Shown: piece after piece, positions 44,622 through 56,447 of the stretch
Layout: every line of letters starts with the position of its first letter
How positions within the stretch are numbered: position 1 is the stretch's first letter
From: Ipomoea triloba
Taxonomy: Eukaryota > Streptophyta > Magnoliopsida > Solanales > Convolvulaceae
Direction: 5' to 3'
NCBI RefSeq assembly: GCF_003576645.1
Contig: NC_044927.1
Coordinates: forward strand, 19,807,018 to 19,871,017
DNA: 64,000 bases
Made by a program: the position numbers and the translations under genes
The notes under the pieces: model-generated
The model's input: the letters and a program-made list of their open reading frames with translations, nothing else
Databases searched by the model: none
What the model was told of the DNA's origin: nothing

Positions 44622-46417
44622 NTGTTATGTGTAAATTAATATCAGGCAACCTTATCTAGGAAAAATGAAAAGAATTACGTAGTAATATTTACCTAATTTT
44701 CGTTCCATTTTTAATTGATGATGTAGAATATTATTATTGAAATATTTCCGTTTCATTTTTAATTTCCGTTCCTTTTTTAATTTATCTTTAATATTGTTTA
44801 TAATATGCCTTTATTATTTATGATGTAGAATGTTTTCCTTTTTTAATTAAATTGCAATGATATGACCATTTCCTTTTTCATTTTAGTTAATTATGGATAT
44901 TTTTTTTATTTACAGTCAATTATTAATATTCATTTCCTTTTATATATTCAATCAAATAGTAACATCAGATTCATTTTTAGTCGATTTTTTTTTATTTTCA
45001 GTTAATTAGTCAATTAGAATAATAGATCCACTGGTATTTTTACCTAATTTCTGTTCTATTTTTAATTAATGATGTAGAATATTATTATTGAAATATTTTC
45101 ATTCTATTTTTAATTTATCTTTACTATTGTTTAAAATTTAAAATATGTCTTTACTATTCTTATGTTTTTATATATAATATAGATTAATATTATGCTAATT
45201 ATGACGTCCATGTATTATGAATAAGTATGGTAATTAAGGAGTATATATTATAATTAAAAAATAATGTATATTTTAATTTCGTTTAATTATGGACGTAATA
45301 TGTGTATGTTTAATTTTCTTTAATTTTATCCGTAATATATATGTGTATGTTTAATTTTCTTTAATTATGTCCGTAATATGTGTACCATTAATTTCTTTAA
45401 TTGATTAGATAAAATTACGGCAAGTATAAAAAACCGTTTAATAAAAGTATAATGTTTGAACTAATTTCTCAATGACCATAATTATTAAGATTTTATTCCA
45501 AAGTAACCATTAGCATAATTTTATATGTGTAATAATCTGTGAATTGAAATAATTTACATAATTGTATGGACGTAATAATATGTGAATTAGCATAATAATA
45601 CGTGAATTGAAATAATTATCATAATTTTGTTAATCTCCTCTAATTATGGATGTAATATGTGTATTATCAATTTTGTTAACTGATTTGATAAAATTTATAT
45701 TACGAACAACAATATTAATTCATTAGTTGTCATAATTTTTTAGATTTTATTCAAAAGTAATCAAATGAAATGCACGGGTAATTGACATTATCTGAAGTAA
45801 AAATATATAAAATTATCGTAAGAATGAAATCTCTATGTTTAATGACCATAATAAATTTAGATGTTAAATATAGTGTAATTACCACGGATTATTTAGATGG
45901 TAAATAGTATATGGTAATTACCTATATAGATTAGCATATTAAACGGATTAACATATGGAACAATGTTATAAAAAAGGAAGGAAGCCTTTTAGATAAAATA
46001 TATTAGGAATAATATCAATTAAATAAAATATCATAGGAATTTCTCAATTCTATATTTATAATTACCTTTATAAACAGATTTAATAGGAAAATTTAGTTAC
46101 AAACTTATATTAAGAGTTATGGATTATTATTATTATATTATTATTATTATTAGGAAAATTATATTAAGAATTTTAGATTATTATTACTACGGAGTATTAT
46201 ATTATTATTATTATTATTATATTAACATAATAGATTTTAAATCGAGGCTACAAAATTTAATATTATTATTTCATTTATTCAAGTATAGTAATCACCATTT
46301 TTTAACTAATAAGTGTGAATTAGTATTGTGCAATTAATGATAAAGATTAACAATAATTGGAATCAACAATCAATGATACAATGACCCATGTTTAGCTTCC
46401 AATGCACCATTTTTTAT

Positions 46418-47723
46418 AAAATGAAGAATAGGAATGGTAAAACGAACAATTGGAATGAATAATTGAGGATTTATTCAAGTATAGTAACCACCATTTTTAC
46501 CAAATTACATAAGCATCCGTAAATGGGGAAGATCAAGATTGCAAATTCTACAATATATAGATGAGCATCCGCAGATTGCTAGTTATTTTGCACAGTACAA
46601 CTAAAAAGATGGATAGTTAAATAAGGTATTATCATTCAAAATCTTGTAATACAAAGTTACAATACAATGTTTTTCCATTAGAAATTACCAATCAAAGTAA
46701 TGTGATTAAAATATATAATTATAGAAAACATTTTATTGTTCACTACAATCACTCTGAAAATTATAATTTTACATACGTGATACGCCCATGGCAAAATTGG
46801 CCTAGCTACTTGAAACCTTATCAGCAAAAATTAAAGCATATTGAGCTGTTAAAATCAAACTAAATCACAGTACTACAAAATACTCTATGGAATGCAGACT
46901 ACACCATAAGGATCTCCAACATGCAGAATGAATCAACTAAAAATTAAATCATACCGCATACCATAACAATTCTACGCGTGTTAAAGTTCGATCTTCGACT
47001 TCGTAGAATTACAGATTATANGATTAAAATATATAATTATAGAAAACATTTTATTGTTCACTACAATCACTCTGAAAATTATAATTTTACATACGTGATA
47101 CGCCCATGGCAAAATTGGCCTAGCTACTTGAAACCTTATCAGCAAAAATTAAAGCATATTGAGCTGTTAAAATCAAACTAAATCACAGTACTACAAAATA
47201 CTCTATGGAATGCAGACTACACCATAAGGATCTCCAACATGCAGAATGAATCAACTAAAAATTAAATCATACCGCATACCATAACAATTCTACGCTTGTT
47301 AAAGTTCGATCTTCGACTTCGTAGAATTACAGATTATAGATCTCTAACTAATAGTGAGAGCACAGATATTGGTACGTTGTGAGAGAAGAGTCATTTCTCA
47401 TCATTATATAGTGGAGGATAAACATAATATGGAAGATTTTTCAAATGGAAAGTATAATTAATTTTAATTTTATGTAAATATAGATGATTGACATGTAAAA
47501 ATTTTACTACAATATTATATAATTTTTTCATTCTAATATAGTTAATTACATGTCAATTATATAAATATATATAGATATATAGATATAAATATAGATTATC
47601 ATATCACTAATCACCAATCACCAATTAATTAATTAATATCAATATCAATCTATATAAATATAAATATTAATATATAACAATATTACCATATCACTAATCA
47701 CCAATCACCAATTAATTAATTAA

Positions 47724-47766
<43 letters not shown>

Positions 47767-48755
47767 NAAAATGAAGAATAGGAATGGTAAAACGAACAAT
47801 TGGAATGAATAATTGAGGATTTATTCAAGTATAGTAACCACCATTTTTACCAAATTACATAAGCATCCGTAAATGGGGAAGATCAAGATTGCAAATTCTA
47901 CAATATATAGATGAGCATCCGCAGATTGCTAGTTATTTTGCACAGTACAACTAAAAAGATGGATAGTTAAATAAGGTATTATCATTCAAAATCTTGTAAT
48001 ACAAAGTTACAATACAATGTTTTTCCATTAGAAATTACCAATCAAAGTAATGTGATTAAAATATATAATTATAGAAAACATTTTATTGTTCACTACAATC
48101 ACTCTGAAAATTATAATTTTACATACGTGATACGCCCATGGCAAAATTGGCCTAGCTACTTGAAACCTTATCAGCAAAAATTAAAGCATATTGAGCTGTT
48201 AAAATCAAACTAAATCACAGTACTACAAAATACTCTATGGAATGCAGACTACACCATAAGGATCTCCAACATGCAGAATGAATCAACTAAAAATTAAATC
48301 ATACCGCATACCATAACAATTCTACGCTTGTTAAAGTTCGATCTTCGACTTCGTAGAATTACAGATTATAGATCTCTAACTAATAGTGAGAGCACAGATA
48401 TTGGTACGTTGTGAGAGAAGAGTCATTTCTCATCATTATATAGTGGAGGATAAACATAATATGGAAGATTTTTCAAATGGAAAGTATAATTAATTTTAAT
48501 TTTATGTAAATATAGATGATTGACATGTAAAAATTTTACTACAATATTATATAATTTTTTCATTCTAATATAGTTAATTACATGTCAATTATATAAATAT
48601 ATATAGATATATAGATATAAATATAGATTATCATATCACTAATCACCAATCACCAATTAATTAATTAATATCAATATCAATCTATATAAATATAAATATT
48701 AATATATAACAATATTACCATATCACTAATCACCAATCACCAATTAATTAATTAA

Positions 48756-48798
<43 letters not shown>
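46418..48798. repeat. Triple overlap around Ns at 47021 and 47767
   Basis: 46704-47020 recurs at 47022-47338 (one difference, CGCGTG versus CGCTTG). The contig starting at 47768 repeats 46418-47020 and then 47022-47766. All three pieces describe the same locus. The middle contig ends in a long (AT)n tract (about 47730-47766), which recurs at about 48762-48796. Confidence 0.85.
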
Positions 48799-48803
<5 letters not shown>

Positions 48804-49160
48804 TTAATATATAACAATATTACCATATCACTAATCACCAATCACCAATTAATTATTCTTTTTTAAAATAATCACCAATTAATTAATTAATATTAGTATA
48901 TATTAATATATTATATATTAATATATTAATATTAAGAATAATACCATGTACCATATTATCAATTATCAATTATATATCACTAATCACCCATCACCCATTA
49001 ATATTAACAATATTACCACATTATCATATTATCATTATCATATATTACCATAATAATATTATAGGATGGATAATTAATAAAATAATAAAATAATAAATAA
49101 ATAAAATAAATTATTTTACCAAAATACCCTAAGTTTTGGGGGGAAAATTTGGGAGGAGGA
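48799..49160. other. AT-rich Helitron-internal DNA
   Basis: Repeats of CACTAATCACCAATCACCAATTAATT and TATTACCATAT occur, with no frame. It lies just inside the Helitron right end at 49189. Confidence 0.4.
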
Positions 49161-49189
49161 AATTGTTTTTATATATAGTATAGAATAGA

Positions 49190-50040
49190 TTAATAATTTG
49201 CAATTTGCCTTTATTAATAATAATCAATCATGTTATTATTTTAAATTAATTTACCGTTTTTCACCGATTAAGAATTATTGTCTTTTTTATAATGTACGTT
49301 AGCATGCAATTTCTATTTTATTGTATGCAATTTTCCTTTATTAAATAATTACAATTTGACTTTATTAATAATAATCACTCATGTTATTATCCGATTAAGA
49401 ATTAAAGAATTTGCAATTTGCCTTTATTAATAATAATCACTCCTGTTATTATTTTAAATCAATTTATAGTTTTTCAACGATTAAGAATTATTGCCTAATC
49501 AATCCTGTTATTATTTTAAATCAATTTACAGTTTTTCATCAATTAAGAATTATTGCCTTTTTTATAATGTACGTTAGCATGCAATTTCTATTTTATTGTA
49601 TGCAATTTGGCTTTATTAAATCATTGCAATTTACCTTTATTAATAATAATCACTCATGTTATTATCCGATTAAGAATTAAAGAATTTACAATTTGCTTTT
49701 ATTAAAAATAATCACTCCTGTTATTATTTTAAATCAATTTAAGGTTTTTCAACGATTAAATCATTAAATTGCCTTTATTAAATCATTGCAAACACCAATT
49801 AATATTAACAACACAATTTTATATTAGATATATCACAAATTATATATCACCAATCACCAATCAATATTAACAACACAGTATTACCATATTACCTTATGAC
49901 ATTACATTATTAATAAATATGGATAATTAATAAAATTAATAAAATAATAAATAAATAAATATTAACAATATTACCATATTAGATATATCACAAATTATAT
50001 ATCACCAATCACCAATTAATATTATTAATAAATATGGATA
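49190..50040. repeat. AT-rich minisatellite-like array, right part, and degenerate tail
   Basis: The motifs of 39830-41160 resume (TTTGCCTTTATTAATAATAA, GTACGTTAGCATGCAATTT) to about 49790. They are followed by CACAAATTATATATCACC / AATCACCAATTAATATT direct repeats to 50040. Confidence 0.65.
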
Positions 50041-51332
50041 AGCATATAGAAAATTATAAAATAATTTATTGACGGCCATTGCATTTTAATTTTTTTTTTT
50101 TATATTTTAGTTAGCAAGAATATACTACACTAGTACACTATGATTATAATTTATAATTTAATTGACGTAAAATCACCTCACCTTAATTAATTGGCAATGA
50201 TCATTACGTGACTACTAAAACATATTTGAAGTCTAAAAAAAGTCAGTAAAAAGTAAATGCATGCAGGACCTAGCTAATTGAATTGCTAGAGATTGACTCT
50301 TACGTGACTTGGACATCTTAAAGATTTTTAGTAAAATAAAAAGTTTAAAAAAATCATAGCAAGTGACGTAAATTACGAGTTTAATTTAACTAAAATCGTG
50401 TTAAAAGAACCTTTAAGTATGAGAATCGTACTTTATTTTTCATTTACTGATTTTAAGACAAATAAAACAAACGAATCTTTTAAAGTTATTTCATATTGTT
50501 TATTTAGTGACATATTATTATTATTATATAAATTACACTTGTTGTGTACTTAATTACGGTGTATTACTTAACCTCTTTTATGACATTTACGCTTTTTAAT
50601 CAACTCAGAATTAATGAACATATATTACATTATAACAGAGGTCAGTAATACTATTAAAAAAAAATCAACCCACAGATAAACTAGTGAACTCATAAATTAA
50701 AAAAAAAAAAGTTTTGTTTAAAAAAAAAAATCTTATAAGTACTATTGTGGTAAAATTTAAACATTAAAATATAATTTTTGAAAGGAAAAAATTAGTTTTT
50801 AAAGTTCATATATCATTCTCATTATTAGCTACCATTATCCTAGGATTCCTTTAATGAGATCTTATTACGTTTAGATTTACTTTACGTGGTATCTTTTCTA
50901 TTTTTTATTTTTTACTTTTAAAAACTTTTTGTATTAAGTCCAAGTGCACTAATTAAATAATTAAAACAACTCAATTGATTTCCGGGTAAAAGTTACACTT
51001 AAAAACATAGAATCGCATCTTGTGACAATTATAGTAAAAGAGTTACCGTGATGTAACTACTGTACAAATCTAGTAAAGTTGAGGTGTGGGACCTCAAAAG
51101 CTAAAGATTTTGTCTTTTGTCACCAAAGAAATAGGGTGAAGTGATACAAATTTTGTTCTCATCCTAATTTGGACTGAAAGGTTGAAATTTTAGCATTTGC
51201 AAGAATTTCGTGTTTTCTTTCAGAAAAGATATTGGATTCAAATCTTGTTGGTCAATATGGTAACATACATTAAAAGTGCTGTAGGAAATGTTTAGTAAAG
51301 GATAAAGTTACATGCTCCAAATTTTGTCACTA
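50041..51332. other. Low-copy-looking intergenic stretch
   Basis: AT-rich with several A/T homopolymers (50643, 50700, 50720). No frame or repeat ends. A gene is not supported. Confidence 0.3.
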
Positions 51333-51880
51333 ACACACACACACACAAACACACACAATACGGTTCAAAAACGGTTGGGGTGCTCAGGTGCGGTGGGAGG
51401 AGCGCCATTGATCGTGTCGAAATCAACATTTAAAAAAATTGCAGTGACAATTTGATCATTTTTCATATCAATCCTAAAATTTTTCTATGCATAAGGCTCG
51501 AACTCACTCCCCTTCATGTAAAAATGTAAACTAAGTACCACTAGACTACAAGATTTTTGGTCAATTTTAATTTTTTTAAAAAAATGAATAGATCACCGCA
51601 CGGGAACCCTTCCCAGCACCTGAATCGTTCCACACACACACACACATATATATATGCGGACAATGCTTCCCGTGTGAGATTTATCAGGTATGTATAAATG
51701 CACCACATAGTGATAAAAAATGTACCACAATGAAATGCACCAATGCATCATAAAACGCACCACACTCACACAAATTGCATCACATCTCACCACACCTAAT
51801 GGTTCATTTCCGAATACTTTATTGTGCATTTATGCGTATGGCGATTGACTACACGACCGCATGGAAAATTATTCGCACGG
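51333..51880. repeat. Mixed repeats: (CA)n, minus-strand SINE scrap, ACCACA-rich element
   Basis: (CA)n lies at about 51332-51358. At 51492-51562 the minus strand shows TAGTCTAGTGGTACTTAG and GAGTTCGAGCC, a diverged SINE. At 51590-51880 the start (CGCACGGGAACCC) and end (ATTCGCACGGAAG) may be related, and GCACCACA words recur; it may be a miniature element, but the ends are unsure. Confidence 0.4.
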
Positions 51881-52297
51881 AAGCTCGACCATATTATATA
51901 TATTAGATTGTAATAAAACCTTTTTTTATGCATTGATTATAATGAATTGATTGACCCCATTCAGTATTTTACGTATAAAAACGTATTTATGAAACAAAAT
52001 AACAAATACGCTGTTACATTAAATACTTTAAAAAAAAAATTGATTTTTATAACATGATCATTTAGTAAATCAGGTATAGCAAATTATGTTAGTTGTTTAA
52101 TAATTGATAATATTGGGTATTTATAGAACCACATTCGGTAACATAAAATATCTATTGTTATTTTTGTTATTTTTTGGGATTTATTGGTGATATGATGATG
52201 ATGGTATAATTATAATTACTTCTTTTAAAAAAAAATGAACGATAAGATTTTTTAGGGCACAAATAAGACATTTGAAAAATAAAAATAAATGACCATC
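51881..52297. other. Intergenic, no gene seen
   Basis: AT-rich, with an A-run near 52029 and no recognisable feature. Confidence 0.3.
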
Positions 52298-52300
52298 TTA

Positions 52301-52919
52301 GGCTGTGTTTGGAAGAGCTTATTTGGAAGCTTATAGCTTATTTTAAGCTATTAATAAACTATAAGCTCTGTTTCGTAATGTTTCAAAAATAAACTAGTAG
52401 TTTAAAATAAAAGTTTATTTCGAAAAGCTACCTAAAGTAGCTTTTAAAAAATAAGCTAGTAGCTTCTTATATTTTTTTTCCATCTTTATACTTATTATAT
52501 TAAATAAATAACATCTTTTACCCCTTTCAATTAAAATTATTTTGACCTTTTCTCTTCAATATATTTGGTCGTAATTTCAATTTGACATTTGTGTGTTTGA
52601 ATATTAATTTTTGTATGAACTAATTTGATGAAGTATAAATATTTGTTTTACTTTAGATATTTTCAAATATATGTTTTTACTTTATATTCTATTAAAATAT
52701 ATTAGTTTCATTATTTTATATTTTTATATGTAAACAAATCTATTTAAATTTAAAACTATTTAAATTTTATGAAAATGTCATTTTTAATCTTTTTACATTT
52801 ATCAGCTTATCAAAAAATTAATTTTACCAAACACTTTTAAGCATAACAGTTAACTTAACAACTCTTCAAATTTAAGCTTATATCTTATAGCTTTTCAGCT
52901 AAGTTTGCCAAACATAGCC
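52301..52919. mobile_element. PIF/Harbinger (Tourist-like) miniature element with TTA duplication
   Basis: The left end GGCTGTGTTTGG and right end CCAAACATAGCC are inverted. AAGCTTATAGCTTATT-type words on the left mirror TTATAGCTTTTCAGCT words on the right. TTA flanks both sides (52298-52300 and 52920-52922), the 3-bp duplication of this superfamily. 619 bp, non-coding. Confidence 0.8.
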
Positions 52920-52922
52920 TTA

Positions 52923-53329
52923 GAATTGATGAGTACTTACTAAGCCAATTCTCCAATGATTTTATATATTATTTGTATAAATTTAATTATTATTATTGTT
53001 GTTGTTCAGTAAAATTTCACTTCTAGTCATAGAAATGATTAAATATTGTGCATTGTTACATTTGATTCTACTTTTTTTTTTGTCTAATTACATGATTAGC
53101 TTTTATTTGTTTGTAACAACATTCTGTTTATGTTTGTATAATTCAATTCTTTAATAAAGATGACTAACATATAATATCATAATTCAATAAAAAGAATTTA
53201 TTAGAGAAGTAGAAAAATTATATATTGAGATAATATACTTGAATGATAAAATTACAAGTTAACCCTCTTTGTTAGAGGTGGAATAACAAAAACTTAAATG
53301 AATAACTAATTGTTTTGGGGTAACACTTG
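52923..53329. other. Intergenic, no gene seen
   Basis: AT-rich with a short (TTG)n patch near 52996. Nothing else recognisable. Confidence 0.3.
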
Positions 53330-53462
53330 TGTGAGACCGTCTCACGGGTCTCAATCCATGAGAAAAGTCGGATCTTTGATTAATAGGTCAGATCGTCCAC
53401 CCCATTAATTAAAAGATCAAATCCATCTTACGGATTGAGACCCGTGAGGCGGCTTCACACAA
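53330..53462. mobile_element. Short foldback element (133 bp)
   Basis: TTGTGTGAGACCGTCTCACGG on the left and GACCCGTGAGGCGGCTTCAC on the right are inverted repeats; GGGTCTCAATCC and GGATTGAGACCC form the inner arm. This is a common plant miniature-element type. Its target duplication is unclear. Confidence 0.65.
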
Positions 53463-53574
53463 TTTTTTGCCATTGTTTTAAGCAAATAAAAGTCAATGGT
53501 GTATTTAGATAAAAATAAATAGTAAAATTAAATGCAACAGTGTCACAATAGTTAAGAATTAAAGAGTAAGACTA

Positions 53575-53741
53575 GCCAAAGACCTTGTGGTCTAGTGGCA
53601 CCCAGTTGCACCCCCACATGGGAGGGGTGGGCTCGAGTTTCAGTTGAGGCGATATTGACACTTTGTGCTTCATTTGTTTGAGAAAGTAGCTATGAACATA
53701 TACTACTTTGTAACAGATTCAATAGTACTAAAAAAAAAAAA
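53575..53741 (+). mobile_element. tRNA-derived SINE, complete (167 bp) with 10-bp target duplication
   Basis: GCCAAAGACCTTGTGG, then an A-box-like GGTCTAGTGGCACCC, a B-box-like GGCTCGAGTTTC, and a TACT plus poly-A tail. AGTAAGACTA flanks both sides (53565-53574 and 53742-53751). The long direct target duplication and the A-tail show insertion by LINE-type machinery. Confidence 0.87.
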
Positions 53742-53751
53742 AGTAAGACTA

Positions 53752-54106
53752 AATGTAACACTCCCACAATAGTTAAGAATTAAGATGACGTTAGGTATGT
53801 TTTCATCTATTACTTTCCTAAGAAAATATTGCCAACAATTGCATTTGATAAGAATATCTTTGCTTGGAGAATTAATTAATGTTACCCGGAAAAATAATAA
53901 TTAAATTATTTAAGAAATTAATTTAATATATTTGATTCGTTTAAACTTTCATATGAAATTTTGTTAAATCTCTAATAAATCATTACTATATACATACACA
54001 CATTAAAAAAACATAATTAATAAACATATGCCAAAAGAAGAAACACTTGTTATTATAGGAAAGACAATTTTTTTATATTTATAAAAAGAGTTTTAATTTA
54101 CTGTCT
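53752..54106. other. Intergenic, no gene seen
   Basis: ACAATAGTTAAGAATTAA beside the SINE repeats the sequence before the SINE (near 53545), a small older duplication. The rest is AT-rich and featureless. Confidence 0.35.
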
Positions 54107-54487
54107 GTTGACATAGAAAATTTGATAAATATGATTATTTATCAATATTAGTATATTTAAATATATTTTTGACAATATTGATATTATCTAATTTGTTAAT
54201 TAGATAGTATCAAAAGAGTTTAAACTTATCAAAACCCTTCTATTCTACCACTATAAATAGGAGTTTTTATTTCTATGTAATCATCCTGGAAAAATTATAA
54301 TAAAAGTCCCGTGATCTTAAAAGTAAAAGCCCCAAACTCCTCCATGTCAATCATATTGCTCCTAAACTCCTATTGAAGATTAAGCCAACATATAAGTTCT
54401 TCAATCCGGAAGCCCAGACCCTTCAATAGAGCGTTCAAGACTTGAAGAATTAAGGAAGTACATAGAGTTTGTTTTTGTACCCACAAC
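54107..54487 (+). mobile_element. Probable solo LTR (about 381 bp)
   Basis: Starts TGTTGACATAG and ends CCCACAACA, a TGTTG/CAACA terminal pair. An internal TATA string CTATAAATAGG lies near 54251, followed by AATAAAA near 54298. A matching target duplication is not seen, so this is a tentative call. Confidence 0.45.
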
Positions 54488-54527
54488 ATATTGACATGAA
54501 TACATGTAAACAAAGTTTGAATTTCAG

Positions 54528-54640
54528 CCAAGAACCTTGTAGTCCAGTGGCATCAAACCCTTGCCTTTATACGGGAGGTGGTGGGTTCGAGCCTCAGTGG
54601 AGTCAATGTTGACTCTTGCTTGTGCTTCAATATGTAGTTC
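54528..54640 (+). mobile_element. SINE copy, tail not resolved
   Basis: GCCAAGAACCTTGTAGTCC, GTGGCATCAAACCC and GGTGGGTTCGAGCCTCAG match the family at 53575 and 39434. It ends in a TG-rich stretch without a clear A-tail. Confidence 0.72.
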
Positions 54641-54649
54641 TCTTGCTTT

Positions 54650-55025
54650 TTGTTTCTAGCCACCTATGGTCACTGTCACTTTTAGTTCTCTTACTTTTTG
54701 TTTCTAGCCACCTATGGTCCCTGCTTTACAATTGGACATCTAATGTCATTTTTCAAGGGCAATTCAATCATTTAGTCCAAACTTAGTGTTCACAAAGGAG
54801 AGTGGATAATAGGGTTTTTTCAATTATTCTGATGAGGAAACATAATACTTAATACATTAATTATGAAATGATTGAATTGCCCTTGAGAAAATGACATTAG
54901 ATGTCCAATTGTAAAGGAATGATCATAGGTGGTTATAAACAAAAAGTAAGAGAACTAAAAGTGGTTGATTTAAAAGTTGAGAACTAAAAGTGGCGGTGCC
55001 ATCAAAGTCGGGACCTCCACTGGTA
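54650..55025. mobile_element. Foldback (MULE-like) miniature element
   Basis: CAATTGGACATCTAATGTCA on the left is complementary to the sequence near 54885-54915 on the right. TTTAGTTCTCTTACTTTTTG and CAAAAAGTAAGAGAACTAAA also mirror. The left end carries an extra copy of the CTAGCCACCTATGGTC segment. Target duplication not fixed. Confidence 0.6.
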
Positions 55026-55310
55026 TTTACTCATTCAAATTTTGTGTTTACACTGTCAAAATTGATAAATACATAAATGAATAAATTTGATATATTCTAG
55101 TCACTTTGAAAAAATTTTTTTTTTACAACTTTTAAATGAAATTTACTTTTTTTAATATCACAAAATTAAATTCTTATTTGCCCAAAATTTTTAGTCTCAT
55201 ATCAACTGCCATAACCTGAATATTAACGGTTGTAATTTCACCGTTAATTCAGACGGAGTGTTTTACAAGGTTTAAGAAAAATTTGTTGTAATTGTAAAAG
55301 AAGAAACACT
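55026..55310. other. Intergenic, no gene seen
   Basis: AT-rich with a poly-T run near 55111. CACCGTTAATTCAGACGG near 55237 is unassigned. Confidence 0.3.
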
Positions 55311-55640
55311 CCTGCTTAATCATGCATTGGGGTTAGAGACAAGGGTGACGTTCGATCTGATGGGGTGTCAGATGGACGGTGGAAATTCCAAGGCCACCAT
55401 GTCGGTCGCAGGGGCGGCAAACACGGTGACGTGTCAGCGAGTTTTTGGGAGGTGGGTCCTCCACTGATGATGCGGTCCCTGTGGGCTGTCGCCACGTCAA
55501 AGCTGGGTTTGCAAATTATGCTTTTTGCAGACTGATGATGGAATACAGACGTAATCAGTGAGGTCTTTTTGAAAGTGGAGTGCCGCTCAGCTCTTCGCTT
55601 CTTCTCCACTTATCACGTGCCTATCACATGATTCTCTATT
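55311..55640. promoter_or_regulatory. GC-richer island with several ACGT-core motifs
   Basis: Base composition is clearly less AT-rich than on either side. ACGT-core strings TGACGTTCG (55347), GTGACGTGTCAG (55427), CCACGTCA (55493) and the G-box CACGTG (about 55614) lie within 270 bp. The minus strand is open for 97 codons (55316-55609, starting MEKKRRAERHS), with no family that I recognise. It could be a displaced promoter, an exon remnant or a low-copy gene; undecided. Confidence 0.35.
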
Positions 55641-55674
55641 TCTGTACGAACTCCCCCACTGCGTTTGGACCTTA

Positions 55675-56330
55675 TTATGTCATGAACTTAGATTCACCTT
55701 ATAAAGTAGGGCAAATTATTGCATGAACCATGATCCACACAGCTGTGTGGAACAAAAATAAAAAATACATTATTTTTTGTACTGAAGGTACATTATTTTT
55801 GTATTGTAGGTACATTATTTGATGGCATATATCAAATAATGTACCTTTACTACAAAAATAATGTACCCTAAAATAATGTACCTGCAGTACAAAAATAGTG
55901 TATCTTTAGTACAAAAATAATGTACTTTTTATTTTTGATCCACACAGCTGGGTGGACCATGGTCCATGTAATAATCAGTAGATTCATGTTTATGTTTATA
56001 ATTTTAAAATTTTATGTTCATAATTTTATTATTATATGTTTAAAAATTTTGAACTATATATCTATAATTTTTGAACTTTATATTCACAATTGCAAAACTC
56101 TATATTCATAATTTCAGAACTATATATATAACATAAATTTTTAATCTACATAACAAAATTGTGAATATTGAGTCATGTAATTTTGTGTATTGAGATTTAA
56201 AATTGTGAACTAAAATTTTGTAAATAGAATTTTTAAATTGTGAACATAAATATGAGTCCACCTTACAAGGTGAACCCGGGTCCATAACATAATTAGGTGA
56301 ACCCGGGTCCATAACATAATTTGCATTGGG
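55675..56330. mobile_element. Two nested miniature inverted-repeat elements
   Basis: The inner element (about 55702-55973) has arms with ATTGCATGAACCATGATCC and its complement GGACCATGGTCCATGTAAT, CACAGCTG words, and a central palindrome around GATGGCATATATC. The outer element shows ATTATGTCATGAACTTAG at the left and a direct pair of GGTGAACCCGGGTCC (27-bp step) near the right end, with TTCATGTTTATG / CATAAATATGAG inner arms. Ends are approximate. Confidence 0.5.
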
Positions 56331-56447
56331 CGCACGTGATTGGGACAACATCGGACTGGGCTGTACTGTTTTGTATGGTCTGGGCTTTTCCATTAAATTG
56401 TAAGATTATACTGCCCATTACATTAAATTTAAAGCTTATAAAAATGA

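Larger units (their letters stand above)
41161..49189 (-). mobile_element. Composite Helitron region inserted in the minisatellite array
   Basis: The left boundary is CTAG (41161) after A; the right boundary is TATAGAATAGA (ending 49189) before T. Joining the flanks gives AAGAATTAATAATTTG, which is the array's own sequence (compare 40271-40286), so the whole block behaves as one insertion. It includes H5, another 5' end at 43071 (TATATATAATATAGA), and AT-rich DNA without coding. It is inflated by overlaps at 44622, 47021 and 47767. Whether H5 or an outer copy owns the left terminus is unresolved. Confidence 0.5.

Noticed and set aside
44007..46337. Tyrosine/isoleucine-rich 72-codon frame present twice
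   Set aside because: It translates (TTA)n microsatellite DNA, and the second occurrence is the overlap duplicate around the N at 44622.
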